The position numbers were made by a program, and so were the translations under genes. From Candidatus Bathyarchaeota archaeon (GTDB lineage: Archaea; Thermoproteota; Bathyarchaeia; TCS64), in the NCBI GenBank assembly GCA_030669135.1, contig DAOVEE010000061.1, positions 1 through 9,553 of the forward strand: 9,553 nt of DNA, read 5' to 3'. Shown in pieces: positions 1-5,908 of the stretch (position 1 is its first letter; every line of letters begins with the position of its first letter). The notes beneath the pieces are model-generated. The model worked only from the letters and a program-made list of their open reading frames with translations, did no database searches and was not told the origin of the DNA.

Positions 1-174
1 CCTGTCCATGGACGGCTCACCCTTCTCGGTCCAGAGTCCCCCGGGGCCCCTGAACGGCCTGATGCCGCTCTCCACGCTTATCCCGGCGCCTGTGAGGCAC
101 GTCACGTAGCCGGAGTCCACAATTGTCGTAGCGGCATCTCTGACCGCCTGAAGAACATCCTCTCCTAGAGCCAT
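1..174 (-). CDS. sir2: Sir2-family NAD-dependent protein deacylase, N-terminal part (cut by window edge)
   Basis: Only the first 58 codons are in the window; the gene continues beyond base 1. The translation contains the sirtuin NAD-binding signature: TGAGIS at residues 28-33, then VESGI, PFRG at 40-43 and GLW at 46-48. Sirtuins use NAD+ to remove acyl groups from protein lysines; known targets include acyl-CoA synthetases in bacteria and the chromatin protein Alba in archaea. The zinc-binding and catalytic-His regions lie outside the window, so activity cannot be judged. The gene starts 31 bases after the etfA stop on the same strand and is probably the third gene of that operon. The ATG at 174 is the only plausible start I see in the gap, but it has no clear Shine-Dalgarno site; a GTG further in is possible. 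Family assignment is strong; the link to acyl-CoA metabolism is inferred from position. Confidence 0.88.
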   Translation of the reverse strand, partial: MALGEDVLQAVRDAATTIVDSGYVTCLTGAGISVESGIRPFRGPGGLWTEKGEPSMDR

Positions 175-205
175 GGGTAGAAATAGTAGGGGCGGATGAA
201 AAGAC

Positions 206-1135
206 TTAGGCTCGTTCCCTGAGCGCCTTGGTCAGCGCTGGCAGCACCTCGTAGATGTCCCCGACGAGGCTGTAGTCGCTGATGCCGTGGATGCTGGCTC
301 TCTCGTCGCTGTTGATGCTGACGATGATCTGGCTGTCCCTGATTCCGGCGACGTGCTGGATGGTGCCGCTGACTCCGCACGCCACGTAGAGACTGGGCTT
401 CACCTTCTTGCCGCTGATGCCCACCCACTGGTCCATCCAGCCCAGATCCGCGCTTATCGGCCTCGTACACCCGATCTGGGCGTCAAGGATCTCCGCGATC
501 TCCTCCAGCAACCTCAGGTCCTCCTTGGCCTTGAAACCGCGGCCCGCGGAGACTATTATTGACGCACTCTCAAGGTCAGCCGTGCTCTTGGGTTTTTCGC
601 GGCTCTCGACAACCTTGACCCGGGGCTCCGGGAGATCCAACTCCAGCTCCACTACCTCTCCCGTCCTCTCCACGGGCTCCAGCTTCTCGAAGCATCTCGG
701 GGGGAAGCTGATCACAGTTGGGGTGCTCGTGCTCGTCTCCTTAGCCACGGTGGAGCCTCCATAGGTCAGCCGCTCCACGACTATCTTGCCTTCCTCAAGC
801 TCCACGCCGCTGCAATCGTTCATGCATCCGACGCCTAGTGACGAAGCCACCCGCGGCGCAAGCTCCTTGCCTCTCTTCGTGGCCCCCATGAACACCGTGG
901 ACGGGTTGGCCGCCTTCACGGCCTCCACCACGGCGGCACCGTAGGGCTCAACGTTGAACCCGCCTAGGCCGCTCACCGTGTAGACCTTGTCCGCGCCCTG
1001 GCTGACGTACTCCATGGGGTCTGATCCCGCTGCCAGCGCCGCGACCTCCGAGCCCATCTTGTCCGCCAGCTCCCTAGCCTTGCCCAGCAGCTGGAAAGCC
1101 AGCTCCCTGTCCTCCGAGAACACCAGGAACGACAC
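206..1135 (-). CDS. etfA: Electron transfer flavoprotein alpha subunit
   Basis: A 309-residue protein, the usual length for EtfA, that with EtfB forms the soluble FAD-carrying electron carrier accepting electrons from acyl-CoA dehydrogenases and related flavoenzymes. The N-terminal half is the ETF alpha/beta fold, including TKRGKELAPR at 86-95. The C-terminal FAD domain has the expected motifs: SAGRG 196-200, TRP 224-226, VGISGKKV 238-245, LYVACGVSGTIQH 249-261 (the family signature), IVSIN 271-275 and SDYSLVGD 286-293. The signature normally reads IVAIN, so Ser replaces Ala. Translation starts at GTG, which overlaps the etfB stop by one base (TAGTG); a strong GGAGGGGG sits seven bases upstream, indicating translational coupling. 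No ETF:quinone oxidoreductase or FixX-like ferredoxin gene is visible, so the final acceptor and any electron bifurcation are unknown. Confidence 0.95.
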   Translation of the reverse strand: MSFLVFSEDRELAFQLLGKARELADKMGSEVAALAAGSDPMEYVSQGADKVYTVSGLGGFNVEPYGAAVVEAVKAANPSTVFMGATKRGKELAPRVASSLGVGCMNDCSGVELEEGKIVVERLTYGGSTVAKETSTSTPTVISFPPRCFEKLEPVERTGEVVELELDLPEPRVKVVESREKPKSTADLESASIIVSAGRGFKAKEDLRLLEEIAEILDAQIGCTRPISADLGWMDQWVGISGKKVKPSLYVACGVSGTIQHVAGIRDSQIIVSINSDERASIHGISDYSLVGDIYEVLPALTKALRERA

Positions 1136-1917
1136 TAGATGACCCCCTCCTGCATGAGGGCCTCGACCAGCTTAGAGGCTGCCTCCTCCACGCTCTCGCC
1201 CTCGATCCTGATCTGTTTACGCTCCACCTTTGGGGCGGAGACGCTCGTTATCTGGACGTAGCTCTGGCTCTTTACCTCCGAGGCGTCGAGCCCTATGTCC
1301 CCGGCGCCCCACACCGTCTGAGGCTTCCTCTTCGCCCGCATGATGCTCATGAGGTTCGGGATGCGCGGCTCGTTGATCTCCCTCACCACACTTACGACGG
1401 CCGGCAGCGCCGCCTCGACGACCTCGTCCACGTCCTCCAGATCCCTGACGGCCCTGACTTTGCCGTCGGCCACATTGAGCTCCTTCACGTAGGTTATCTG
1501 GGGGATATCCAGGAGCTGGGCTAGCCGTGGCCCGATCTGGCTTGACAGGCTGTCCAGCGTCATCTCGCCTGCGATTATAAGATCGTAGTCTCCCGCATGT
1601 TTGACGGCGGCCTCAAGCACCTTGCTGGTGGCGTTGGTGTCCAATCCCTTGAGCTCCGGCTCGTTGACTATGTACACCGCGTCGGCGCCCATGGCGAGCG
1701 CCTCCAGGAGAGCCGTCTTCGTCTTATCGTCCCCTAGGGAGAGGGCCACCACCTCGCCGCCCACCTTCTCCTTGAGCCTGATCGCGGCCTCCAGCGCCCT
1801 CTTGTCGACCTCGCTGATCCTGCGTTTAACGCCCTCGATGATAGGCGCCCGGGTCTGGGAGTCCAGCTTGATCTCTGTAAGGTCCGGGATGTCTTTTAGT
1901 AGCACTATCTGCCTCAT
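1135..1917 (-). CDS. etfB: Electron transfer flavoprotein beta subunit
   Basis: A 260-residue EtfB, typical in length. Visible family features are the opening strand and loop (VLLKDIPD, residues 5-12), EVDKRALEAAIRLKE at 36-50, ALAMGADAVYIV at 73-84, the GE-x3-D-x3-SQIGP region at 117-130 and LPAVVSVV at 171-178. PRIPNLMSIMRAKRKP at 184-199 corresponds to the loop that docks on partner dehydrogenases. EtfB binds AMP in ordinary ETFs or a second FAD in bifurcating ones; which applies here cannot be told by eye. It is the first gene of an apparent etfB-etfA-sir2 operon and is divergent from the dehydrogenase/hydratase fusion across 95 bases. The ATG at 1917 lies about 26 bases from the centre of a TATA-like box and has no Shine-Dalgarno site, which fits a leaderless mRNA. 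Confidence 0.95.
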   Translation of the reverse strand: MRQIVLLKDIPDLTEIKLDSQTRAPIIEGVKRRISEVDKRALEAAIRLKEKVGGEVVALSLGDDKTKTALLEALAMGADAVYIVNEPELKGLDTNATSKVLEAAVKHAGDYDLIIAGEMTLDSLSSQIGPRLAQLLDIPQITYVKELNVADGKVRAVRDLEDVDEVVEAALPAVVSVVREINEPRIPNLMSIMRAKRKPQTVWGAGDIGLDASEVKSQSYVQITSVSAPKVERKQIRIEGESVEEAASKLVEALMQEGVI

Positions 1918-1938
1918 TCTGGTTCAAGGCGCAACTAT

Positions 1939-1947
1939 CTTTTAATA
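1939..1947 (-). promoter_or_regulatory. TATA-like box for etfB (probable leaderless promoter)
   Basis: Read on the minus strand the sequence is TATTAAAAG. Its centre lies about 26 bases from the A of the etfB ATG, the usual distance from an archaeal TATA box to the transcription start, so the mRNA would begin at or next to the ATG. A second AT-rich element (ACTATATT, 1950-1957) lies about ten bases further upstream and is an alternative that would give a short leader. Confidence 0.5.
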
Positions 1948-1975
1948 CCAATATAGTCTTTGCCTCGGAAAAATG

Positions 1976-1983
1976 CTTTAAAC
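1976..1983 (+). promoter_or_regulatory. TATA-like box for the dehydrogenase/hydratase fusion gene
   Basis: CTTTAAAC is preceded by a purine-rich GGAAAAA tract that could act as a TFB recognition element. The box centre is about 33 bases before the ATG at 2013, which places the expected transcription start around 2006 and gives a leader of only a few bases. No Shine-Dalgarno site precedes the ATG, in keeping with a near-leaderless mRNA. It lies back to back with the etfB promoter in a 95-base gap. Confidence 0.5.
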
Positions 1984-2012
1984 CTAGGCCCAGATTAGCC
2001 AGTTGAAGCATT

Positions 2013-3827
2013 ATGGAGGCAGATAAGGTTCAAAAGGTGGCTGTCCTCGGCGCCGGGGTCATGGGGCACGGCATAGCCCAGGTGGCCGCCGTGGCCGGCT
2101 ACGACGTGGCGGTCAGGGACATCGCCCAGGAGTTCCTCGACAAGGCCGAGGCCGGCGTCAAGAACAGCCTAAGCAGGTTCGTGAAACGGGGCAGAATGAG
2201 CCAGGAGGACATGGACGCTGCCTTAGCCAGGATAAGGTTCACGCTGGACCTCGATGAGGCGGTGAAGGGCGCCCAGCTGGTCGTCGAGGCGATACCCGAG
2301 AGAATGGACATCAAACACAAGGTATGGGCGGAGGCCGCGTCGAAGGCGCCCAAGGACGCCATACTGGCGTCCAACACCAGCAGCCTGAGCATAACCAAGA
2401 TAGCCGAGGCGGTGCCGAACCCGGAGCGGTTCATCGGCATGCACTTCTTCAACCCGCCCGCCATCATGAAGCTAGTCGAGGTCAACCAGGGAGAGAAGAC
2501 CTCGGAGGCGACGGTGAAAACAGTCCAGGATCTCGCCAAGAGAATGGGCAAGACCCCGGTTTGGGTGAAGAAGGACGCCCCGGGGTTCATAGTGAATAGG
2601 GTGCTCGTCACCTACCTCAACGAGGCGGGGAAGCTCCTCGACAAGTACGGCATGGAGCAGATCGACGCCGCGATGCAGCACAAGGCGGGGATGCCTCTCG
2701 GCCCCTTCATGCTCAGCGACCTCATAGGCATGGACATCGTCTATAACATCCTCAAGGTGTTTGAGGAGAACATAGGCCCCGACTACGCGCCATGCGCGAG
2801 GATAACTGAGCTATACGAGGCGAAGAAGCTTGGACGCAAGACAGGGGAAGGCTTCTACAGCTACGAGACCCGGCCCAGCGTAACCGAGGACCAGGCCGAG
2901 GGCTTCGACGTGAAGCTCCTACTGAAGCCCTTCGTCGAGGAGGCTGAGAAGGTGGTGGCGGAGGGGATAGCGTCGGAGGAGGACGTGGACACGGCGATGA
3001 AGCTCGGCGCCAACCTGCCGAGGGGCCCCTTCGAGATGAAGCGTATGGGGCTCGGCGAGGAGAAGCCCATACTCACAGAGAAGAAGGACGGGGTGCTTAC
3101 CGTCACCGTCAACCGGCCGGGCAAGCTCAACAGCATGACCGCCGAGATGCTAGAGATGATCGGCGAGGCGCTGGACGAGGCCGCCGCAGATAAGTTCGTC
3201 CACTGCATACTATTCAAGGGGGCGGGGGACAGGGCGTTCTGCGCGGGCGCAGACATCTCACAGTTCCCCAATCTGGATGTCGAAGGCGCCCGTGAGCTGT
3301 CCCGACTAGGCCAAAGAGCGTACAGAAAGATCATGGAGGTACCTAAACCCGTCGTCGCGGCGGTCAACGGCTACTGCCTAGGCGGCGGGAACGAGCTTGC
3401 CATACACTGTGACTTCAGGCTCGCGTCGGAGAAGGCCAGCTTCGGGCAGCCCGAGGTCAACCTAGGTCTGATAACCGGCTGGGGCTCAACATACGTGCTG
3501 CCGAGGCTGGTCGGCAAGAGCCTCGCCGCGGAGATGATGATGACCGGGCGCCGCCTAAACGCGGAGGAGGCGCTCAGGGCGGGGCTCGTGAACGCCGTCT
3601 ACCCGGCGGAGGAGTTCGAGGCAAAGGTGCAGGAGTTCGTTAAGGCTCTCGTGGACGGCCCGCCCCTCGCATTGGCGGCGATGAAGAAGCTGGTGAACCT
3701 GGAGGACCTTGAGGCCGCGTCGAACGCCGAGGCCGACGAGTTCTCCACCCTGTGGAACTGCAAGGACCTAATGGAAGGCATAAACGCCTTCAACGAGAGG
3801 AGAAAACCCGAGTTCAAGGGAGAGTAG
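2013..3827 (+). CDS. Bifunctional 3-hydroxyacyl-CoA dehydrogenase / enoyl-CoA hydratase fusion
   Basis: A 604-residue fusion covering the two middle steps of beta-oxidation: hydration of the enoyl-CoA and NAD-dependent oxidation of the (S)-3-hydroxyacyl-CoA. The N-terminal dehydrogenase has the Rossmann motif GAGVMG at 13-18, NTSS at 121-124, the catalytic pair His144 (HFFNPP) and Glu156, and Asn195 in FIVNR. A first C-terminal helical domain ends with GRKTGEGFYSY at 274-284; a shorter second copy (about 302-346, including PRGPFEM) follows. The hydratase occupies about 350-604, with an oxyanion-hole CAGADI at 410-415 and both catalytic glutamates, Glu461 (GGGNELA) and Glu481 (FGQPEV). The same domain order occurs in archaeal crotonyl-CoA hydratase/3-hydroxybutyryl-CoA dehydrogenases, which can serve in fatty-acid breakdown or in carbon-fixation cycles; direction and chain length cannot be read here. 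Its stop codon directly abuts that of the convergent DUF35 gene. Confidence 0.94.
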   Translation: MEADKVQKVAVLGAGVMGHGIAQVAAVAGYDVAVRDIAQEFLDKAEAGVKNSLSRFVKRGRMSQEDMDAALARIRFTLDLDEAVKGAQLVVEAIPERMDIKHKVWAEAASKAPKDAILASNTSSLSITKIAEAVPNPERFIGMHFFNPPAIMKLVEVNQGEKTSEATVKTVQDLAKRMGKTPVWVKKDAPGFIVNRVLVTYLNEAGKLLDKYGMEQIDAAMQHKAGMPLGPFMLSDLIGMDIVYNILKVFEENIGPDYAPCARITELYEAKKLGRKTGEGFYSYETRPSVTEDQAEGFDVKLLLKPFVEEAEKVVAEGIASEEDVDTAMKLGANLPRGPFEMKRMGLGEEKPILTEKKDGVLTVTVNRPGKLNSMTAEMLEMIGEALDEAAADKFVHCILFKGAGDRAFCAGADISQFPNLDVEGARELSRLGQRAYRKIMEVPKPVVAAVNGYCLGGGNELAIHCDFRLASEKASFGQPEVNLGLITGWGSTYVLPRLVGKSLAAEMMMTGRRLNAEEALRAGLVNAVYPAEEFEAKVQEFVKALVDGPPLALAAMKKLVNLEDLEAASNAEADEFSTLWNCKDLMEGINAFNERRKPEFKGE

Positions 3828-4193
3828 CTACGCCGCTTTGAAGGCGAGGACCACGCCGTCCTCCTCCTTCACGTAGGCGGCCTCAACCCTAGAACCAACG
3901 TCTATGTTTTCGTCCAGCAGAAGGCCGCTTATACTCACTCCTTCGTCTAGGGTGACGATGACGACCCCGTAGGGGCACCTGTCCTGGAACCTGGTCAGCG
4001 GGACCGTTATCACCGTCTTCGCCGCGACGGCTCCCTTACCCATGTACTGTCTCCACCCGAGATCCATCGAGCCACACTTGTTGCAGAGCGGCCTCGGCGG
4101 AAGCATTAGGTGTCCACAGCTCTTACACTCCACGCCCACGAGCTCCTCGTTCATCAGGTGATCCTTGTACGCCTTCACAGTGTACTCCGTCAC
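3828..4193 (-). CDS. DUF35 acyl-CoA-binding protein (zinc ribbon + OB fold), thiolase partner
   Basis: A 121-residue protein with a rubredoxin-like zinc ribbon, Cys23-x2-Cys26 and Cys37-x2-Cys40, preceded by a short helical segment and followed by an OB-fold region (about 50-121, with GVVIVTL and VGSRVEAAYV). This is the DUF35 architecture. In archaea such proteins bridge acetoacetyl-CoA thiolase and HMG-CoA synthase and bind CoA; others partner thiolases in lipid or steroid side-chain breakdown. The gene follows the thiolase with one base between the thiolase TGA and its GTG start, so the two are almost certainly co-translated and form a complex. I chose the GTG at 4193 over an upstream ATG at 4232 because the upstream residues lie inside the thiolase gene and a good GGAGGGG site precedes the GTG. 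Confidence 0.9.
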   Translation of the reverse strand: MTEYTVKAYKDHLMNEELVGVECKSCGHLMLPPRPLCNKCGSMDLGWRQYMGKGAVAAKTVITVPLTRFQDRCPYGVVIVTLDEGVSISGLLLDENIDVGSRVEAAYVKEEDGVVLAFKAA

Positions 4194-4194
4194 C

Positions 4195-5442
4195 TCAGCC
4201 CCTCCTGTATATCTGCACCGTGACGGTGGCACCCGCCGCCCCCACGTTGTGAACCAGACCTATCTCCGCGTCAGCGATCTGGTGTTCACCCGCCTGCCCT
4301 CGCAGCTGGTTGAAAATCTCGTACACCATCCCGGCGCCTGTGGCTCCTACGGGGTGGCCTTTGGCCTTGAGCCCACCGTCGGGGTTCACAGGTATCTCCC
4401 CGTCCAGCGCCGTCCTTCCCTCTGAAGCCGCTTCACCTCCCTCGCCCTTGGCGAAGAACCCGAGATCCTCGGTGGCGACGACCTCGGCGATGGTGAAGCA
4501 GTCGTGGACGCAAGCCACATCCACGTGTCTCGCCTCAACCTCCGCCATCTTATACGCCTGTCCCGCAGCGAAGCAGGTGGCTCTCAGGGACGTGAGGTCA
4601 TCTCGGTCGTGGAGCGCCATGGTGTCCGACGCCTGGCCGATCCCCGTGACCCTCACCGGGGTGTCGGTGTACTTCTTGGCTACATCGTCCGCGGCGAGGA
4701 TCACGGCGGCTGCACCATCAGAAATGGGGCAGCAGTCGAATAACTTGAGGGGGCTCGCGACGACGGGGTTCAGCGGCGAGTTGAGGAACTCCATCTCGTC
4801 CCGGAAGATCATCCCCTTCCTCTCGCCCAGCTTGTCGGCTATCTCCTTGATGGTCTCCTGGTACTGGGCCTTGGGGTTCTTCTTCCCGTTCACATGATTC
4901 TTGATGGCGATCTGCTGGAGCTGCTCCCACGTCGAGCCATGCTTGCTGAAGTGGGCTGAAGCGATGGCCGCGTATAGCCCAGGGAAAGTGAAGCCGACGC
5001 CGGCCTCGTAGTTTGCGTCCGCCGCCAACGCGAGGGTGTCCGTCACCTCCTTCGTGCCCAGTGTCCTCATCTTCTCGACCCCTCCCACGATGACCACGTC
5101 GCACATGCCCGACGCGATGGCCTGGATGCCCGCGTTGACGGCGACGCCGCTGCTGGCGCACGCGTCCTCGACCCTGTACGCCGGCTTCGGGTTCATCCCG
5201 AGCCAGTCGGCCATCAAAGCCGCCGTGTGCCCCTGCCTCTCGAACATGTCGCTGCTGAAGTACCCGAGGTACAGGGCATCTGCGTCGCCGAAGGCGAAGT
5301 CGTTATCCACGGACTCCGCAGCCTCAAGCGCGGCCTCGACGAATAGCTCTCGCCCCTGCTTGTCTTGGTGGAGCCTGTGGTGGAACCTCGTCATCCCCGC
5401 CCCTATTACTGAAACCTGACGGTGTAGACTCAAAACACTCAT
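4195..5442 (-). CDS. SCP-x-type thiolase (acetyl-CoA C-acyltransferase)
   Basis: A 415-residue thiolase-fold enzyme that cleaves 3-ketoacyl-CoA with CoA, or runs the Claisen condensation in reverse. The N terminus has VSVIGAGMTRF at 10-20. The nucleophile is Cys95 in EDACASSG; the HDCF motif of the SCP-x/SCP2 class is at 313-316, and the catalytic His363 lies in GGLKAKGHPVGATGAG (356-371). The last active-site segment reads HNVGAAG (398-404), where classical thiolases have a Cys-x-Gly; this is normal for the class. The reading frame stays open for 59 codons upstream, but I chose the ATG at 5442 because residues before it look non-coding and a TATA-like box is centred 26 bases upstream. It is coupled to the DUF35 gene. 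Whether it acts on acetoacetyl-CoA or longer substrates is unresolved; no HMG-CoA synthase gene is next to it here. Confidence 0.92.
   Translation of the reverse strand: MSVLSLHRQVSVIGAGMTRFHHRLHQDKQGRELFVEAALEAAESVDNDFAFGDADALYLGYFSSDMFERQGHTAALMADWLGMNPKPAYRVEDACASSGVAVNAGIQAIASGMCDVVIVGGVEKMRTLGTKEVTDTLALAADANYEAGVGFTFPGLYAAIASAHFSKHGSTWEQLQQIAIKNHVNGKKNPKAQYQETIKEIADKLGERKGMIFRDEMEFLNSPLNPVVASPLKLFDCCPISDGAAAVILAADDVAKKYTDTPVRVTGIGQASDTMALHDRDDLTSLRATCFAAGQAYKMAEVEARHVDVACVHDCFTIAEVVATEDLGFFAKGEGGEAASEGRTALDGEIPVNPDGGLKAKGHPVGATGAGMVYEIFNQLRGQAGEHQIADAEIGLVHNVGAAGATVTVQIYRRG
4199..4205 (-). promoter_or_regulatory. Shine-Dalgarno site that sets the DUF35 GTG start
   Basis: On the minus strand GGAGGGG lies within the last codons of the thiolase gene, five bases before the GTG at 4193. 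It supports the GTG start and coupling of the two genes. Confidence 0.7.
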
Positions 5443-5463
5443 AACCGGCAGGGGAGGAAACCA

Positions 5464-5471
5464 TATTAAAA
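5464..5471 (-). promoter_or_regulatory. TATA-like box for the thiolase-DUF35 operon (leaderless)
   Basis: On the minus strand it reads TTTTAATA. The centre is about 26 bases from the ATG at 5442, so transcription should start at the ATG. There is no Shine-Dalgarno site, since the region before the ATG is pyrimidine-rich. This spacing is the main support for the start chosen for the thiolase. Confidence 0.55.
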
Positions 5472-5503
5472 CTTGTGACGAACAAATAATCGACGAACGA
5501 CGA

Positions 5504-5517
5504 AGACGCCCGCGTCT
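5504..5517. promoter_or_regulatory. Palindrome upstream of the thiolase promoter, possible operator
   Basis: AGACGC-CC-GCGTCT is a perfect 6-base inverted repeat with a 2-base centre. It lies about 33 bases upstream of the thiolase TATA-like box, in the gap shared with the divergent RAM-domain gene. Its size resembles archaeal Lrp-type binding sites, but an inverted repeat of this length can arise by chance in a gap of this size. Confidence 0.3.
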
Positions 5518-5593
5518 AGTTGGGTGCCCAGCAAACACTCGGATGACCCAAGTATATAGAATAATGTCTGAACATTTCACGCGTTGGAAAACG

Positions 5594-5599
5594 TTAAAA
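5594..5599 (+). promoter_or_regulatory. TATA-like box for the RAM-domain gene
   Basis: TTAAAA is centred about 35 bases before the ATG at 5632 and follows a purine-rich GGAAAA tract, so transcription should begin about nine bases before the ATG. An alternative TATATAG at 5553-5559 would give a leader of about 50 bases. Only a weak AGGTG precedes the ATG. Confidence 0.4.
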
Positions 5600-5631
5600 G
5601 ATGATACAAAGCTTTTCACACAGGTGTAGGT

Positions 5632-5862
5632 ATGAGCATTGCCTTCGTACTGATCAACACTGATCTGGGTGAAGGAACCGAGGTCGAGAAAGCCCTAAAA
5701 GAGATCCCAGAAGTACACGACGTTTATGGAGTCTACGGAGTCTACGACTTCGTCGTACGCCTGGAAGCGGACACGATGCAGAAACTCAAGGATGTCATCA
5801 CCACGAAGATCAGGCGTCTCAACCATGTCCGCAGCACTCTCACCATGATAGTGGTCGACTAG
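5632..5862 (+). CDS. Stand-alone Lrp/AsnC ligand-binding (RAM) domain protein
   Basis: A 76-residue protein that consists only of the effector-binding domain of Lrp/AsnC regulators, with the alternating beta-alpha-beta-beta-alpha-beta pattern: AFVLINTDLG, a helix ending in IPEVHDVY, VYGVYDFVVRLEA at 33-45, a helix around KLKDVITTKI, and STLTMIVV at the end. There is no helix-turn-helix, so it cannot bind DNA alone. Stand-alone RAM proteins, common in archaea, form ring-like oligomers that bind amino acids or similar small molecules and may modulate full-length Lrp proteins or enzymes. It is divergent from the thiolase-DUF35 operon across 189 bases and convergent with cysC. A role in sensing a metabolite of the acyl-CoA pathway is only a possibility from position. 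Domain call is strong; ligand unknown. Confidence 0.85.
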   Translation: MSIAFVLINTDLGEGTEVEKALKEIPEVHDVYGVYGVYDFVVRLEADTMQKLKDVITTKIRRLNHVRSTLTMIVVD

Positions 5863-5889
5863 CCTCCCCCCAACCCATTTCTTCCCCAA

Positions 5890-5908
5890 AACCCCGGATT
5901 GAGGGGTT
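5890..5908 (-). terminator. Hairpin between convergent genes, probable cysC terminator
   Basis: AACCCC (5890-5895) pairs with GGGGTT (5903-5908) around a 7-base loop, in the 46-base gap between the RAM-domain and cysC stop codons. On the minus strand the stem starts directly after the cysC stop codon and its last two T residues begin a TTTT run, so it best suits cysC. Archaeal termination relies mainly on T-runs, and this run is short, so the call is tentative. Confidence 0.4.

Noticed and set aside
165..470. Overlapping reading frame antisense or frame-shifted to etfA, and many similar long frames opposite real genes
   Set aside because: GC-rich coding DNA leaves other frames open. These products are rich in Arg, Ser and Pro without recognisable motifs, and every one overlaps a gene with clear family motifs.
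1972..2012. 7-base inverted repeat AATGCTT/AAGCATT flanking the fusion gene promoter
   Set aside because: The arms are 27 bases apart and one lies across the promoter element. With free spacing, such a pair is expected by chance in roughly one of three gaps this size.
4194..4232. Longer DUF35 protein starting at an ATG inside the thiolase gene
   Set aside because: The upstream residues overlap conserved thiolase coding sequence, and the GTG at 4193 has a well-placed Shine-Dalgarno site.
5443..5619. N-terminal extension of the thiolase by 59 residues from an upstream ATG
   Set aside because: The extra residues match nothing in thiolases, the stretch is AT-rich with a TATA-like box, and the ATG at 5442 has the right promoter spacing.
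5728..5745. Tandem 9-base repeat GGAGTCTAC giving GVYGVY in the RAM protein
   Set aside because: Other RAM domains have the same length in this region, with a pattern like VYGEYD, so this is not an expansion; it is coincidental codon repetition.
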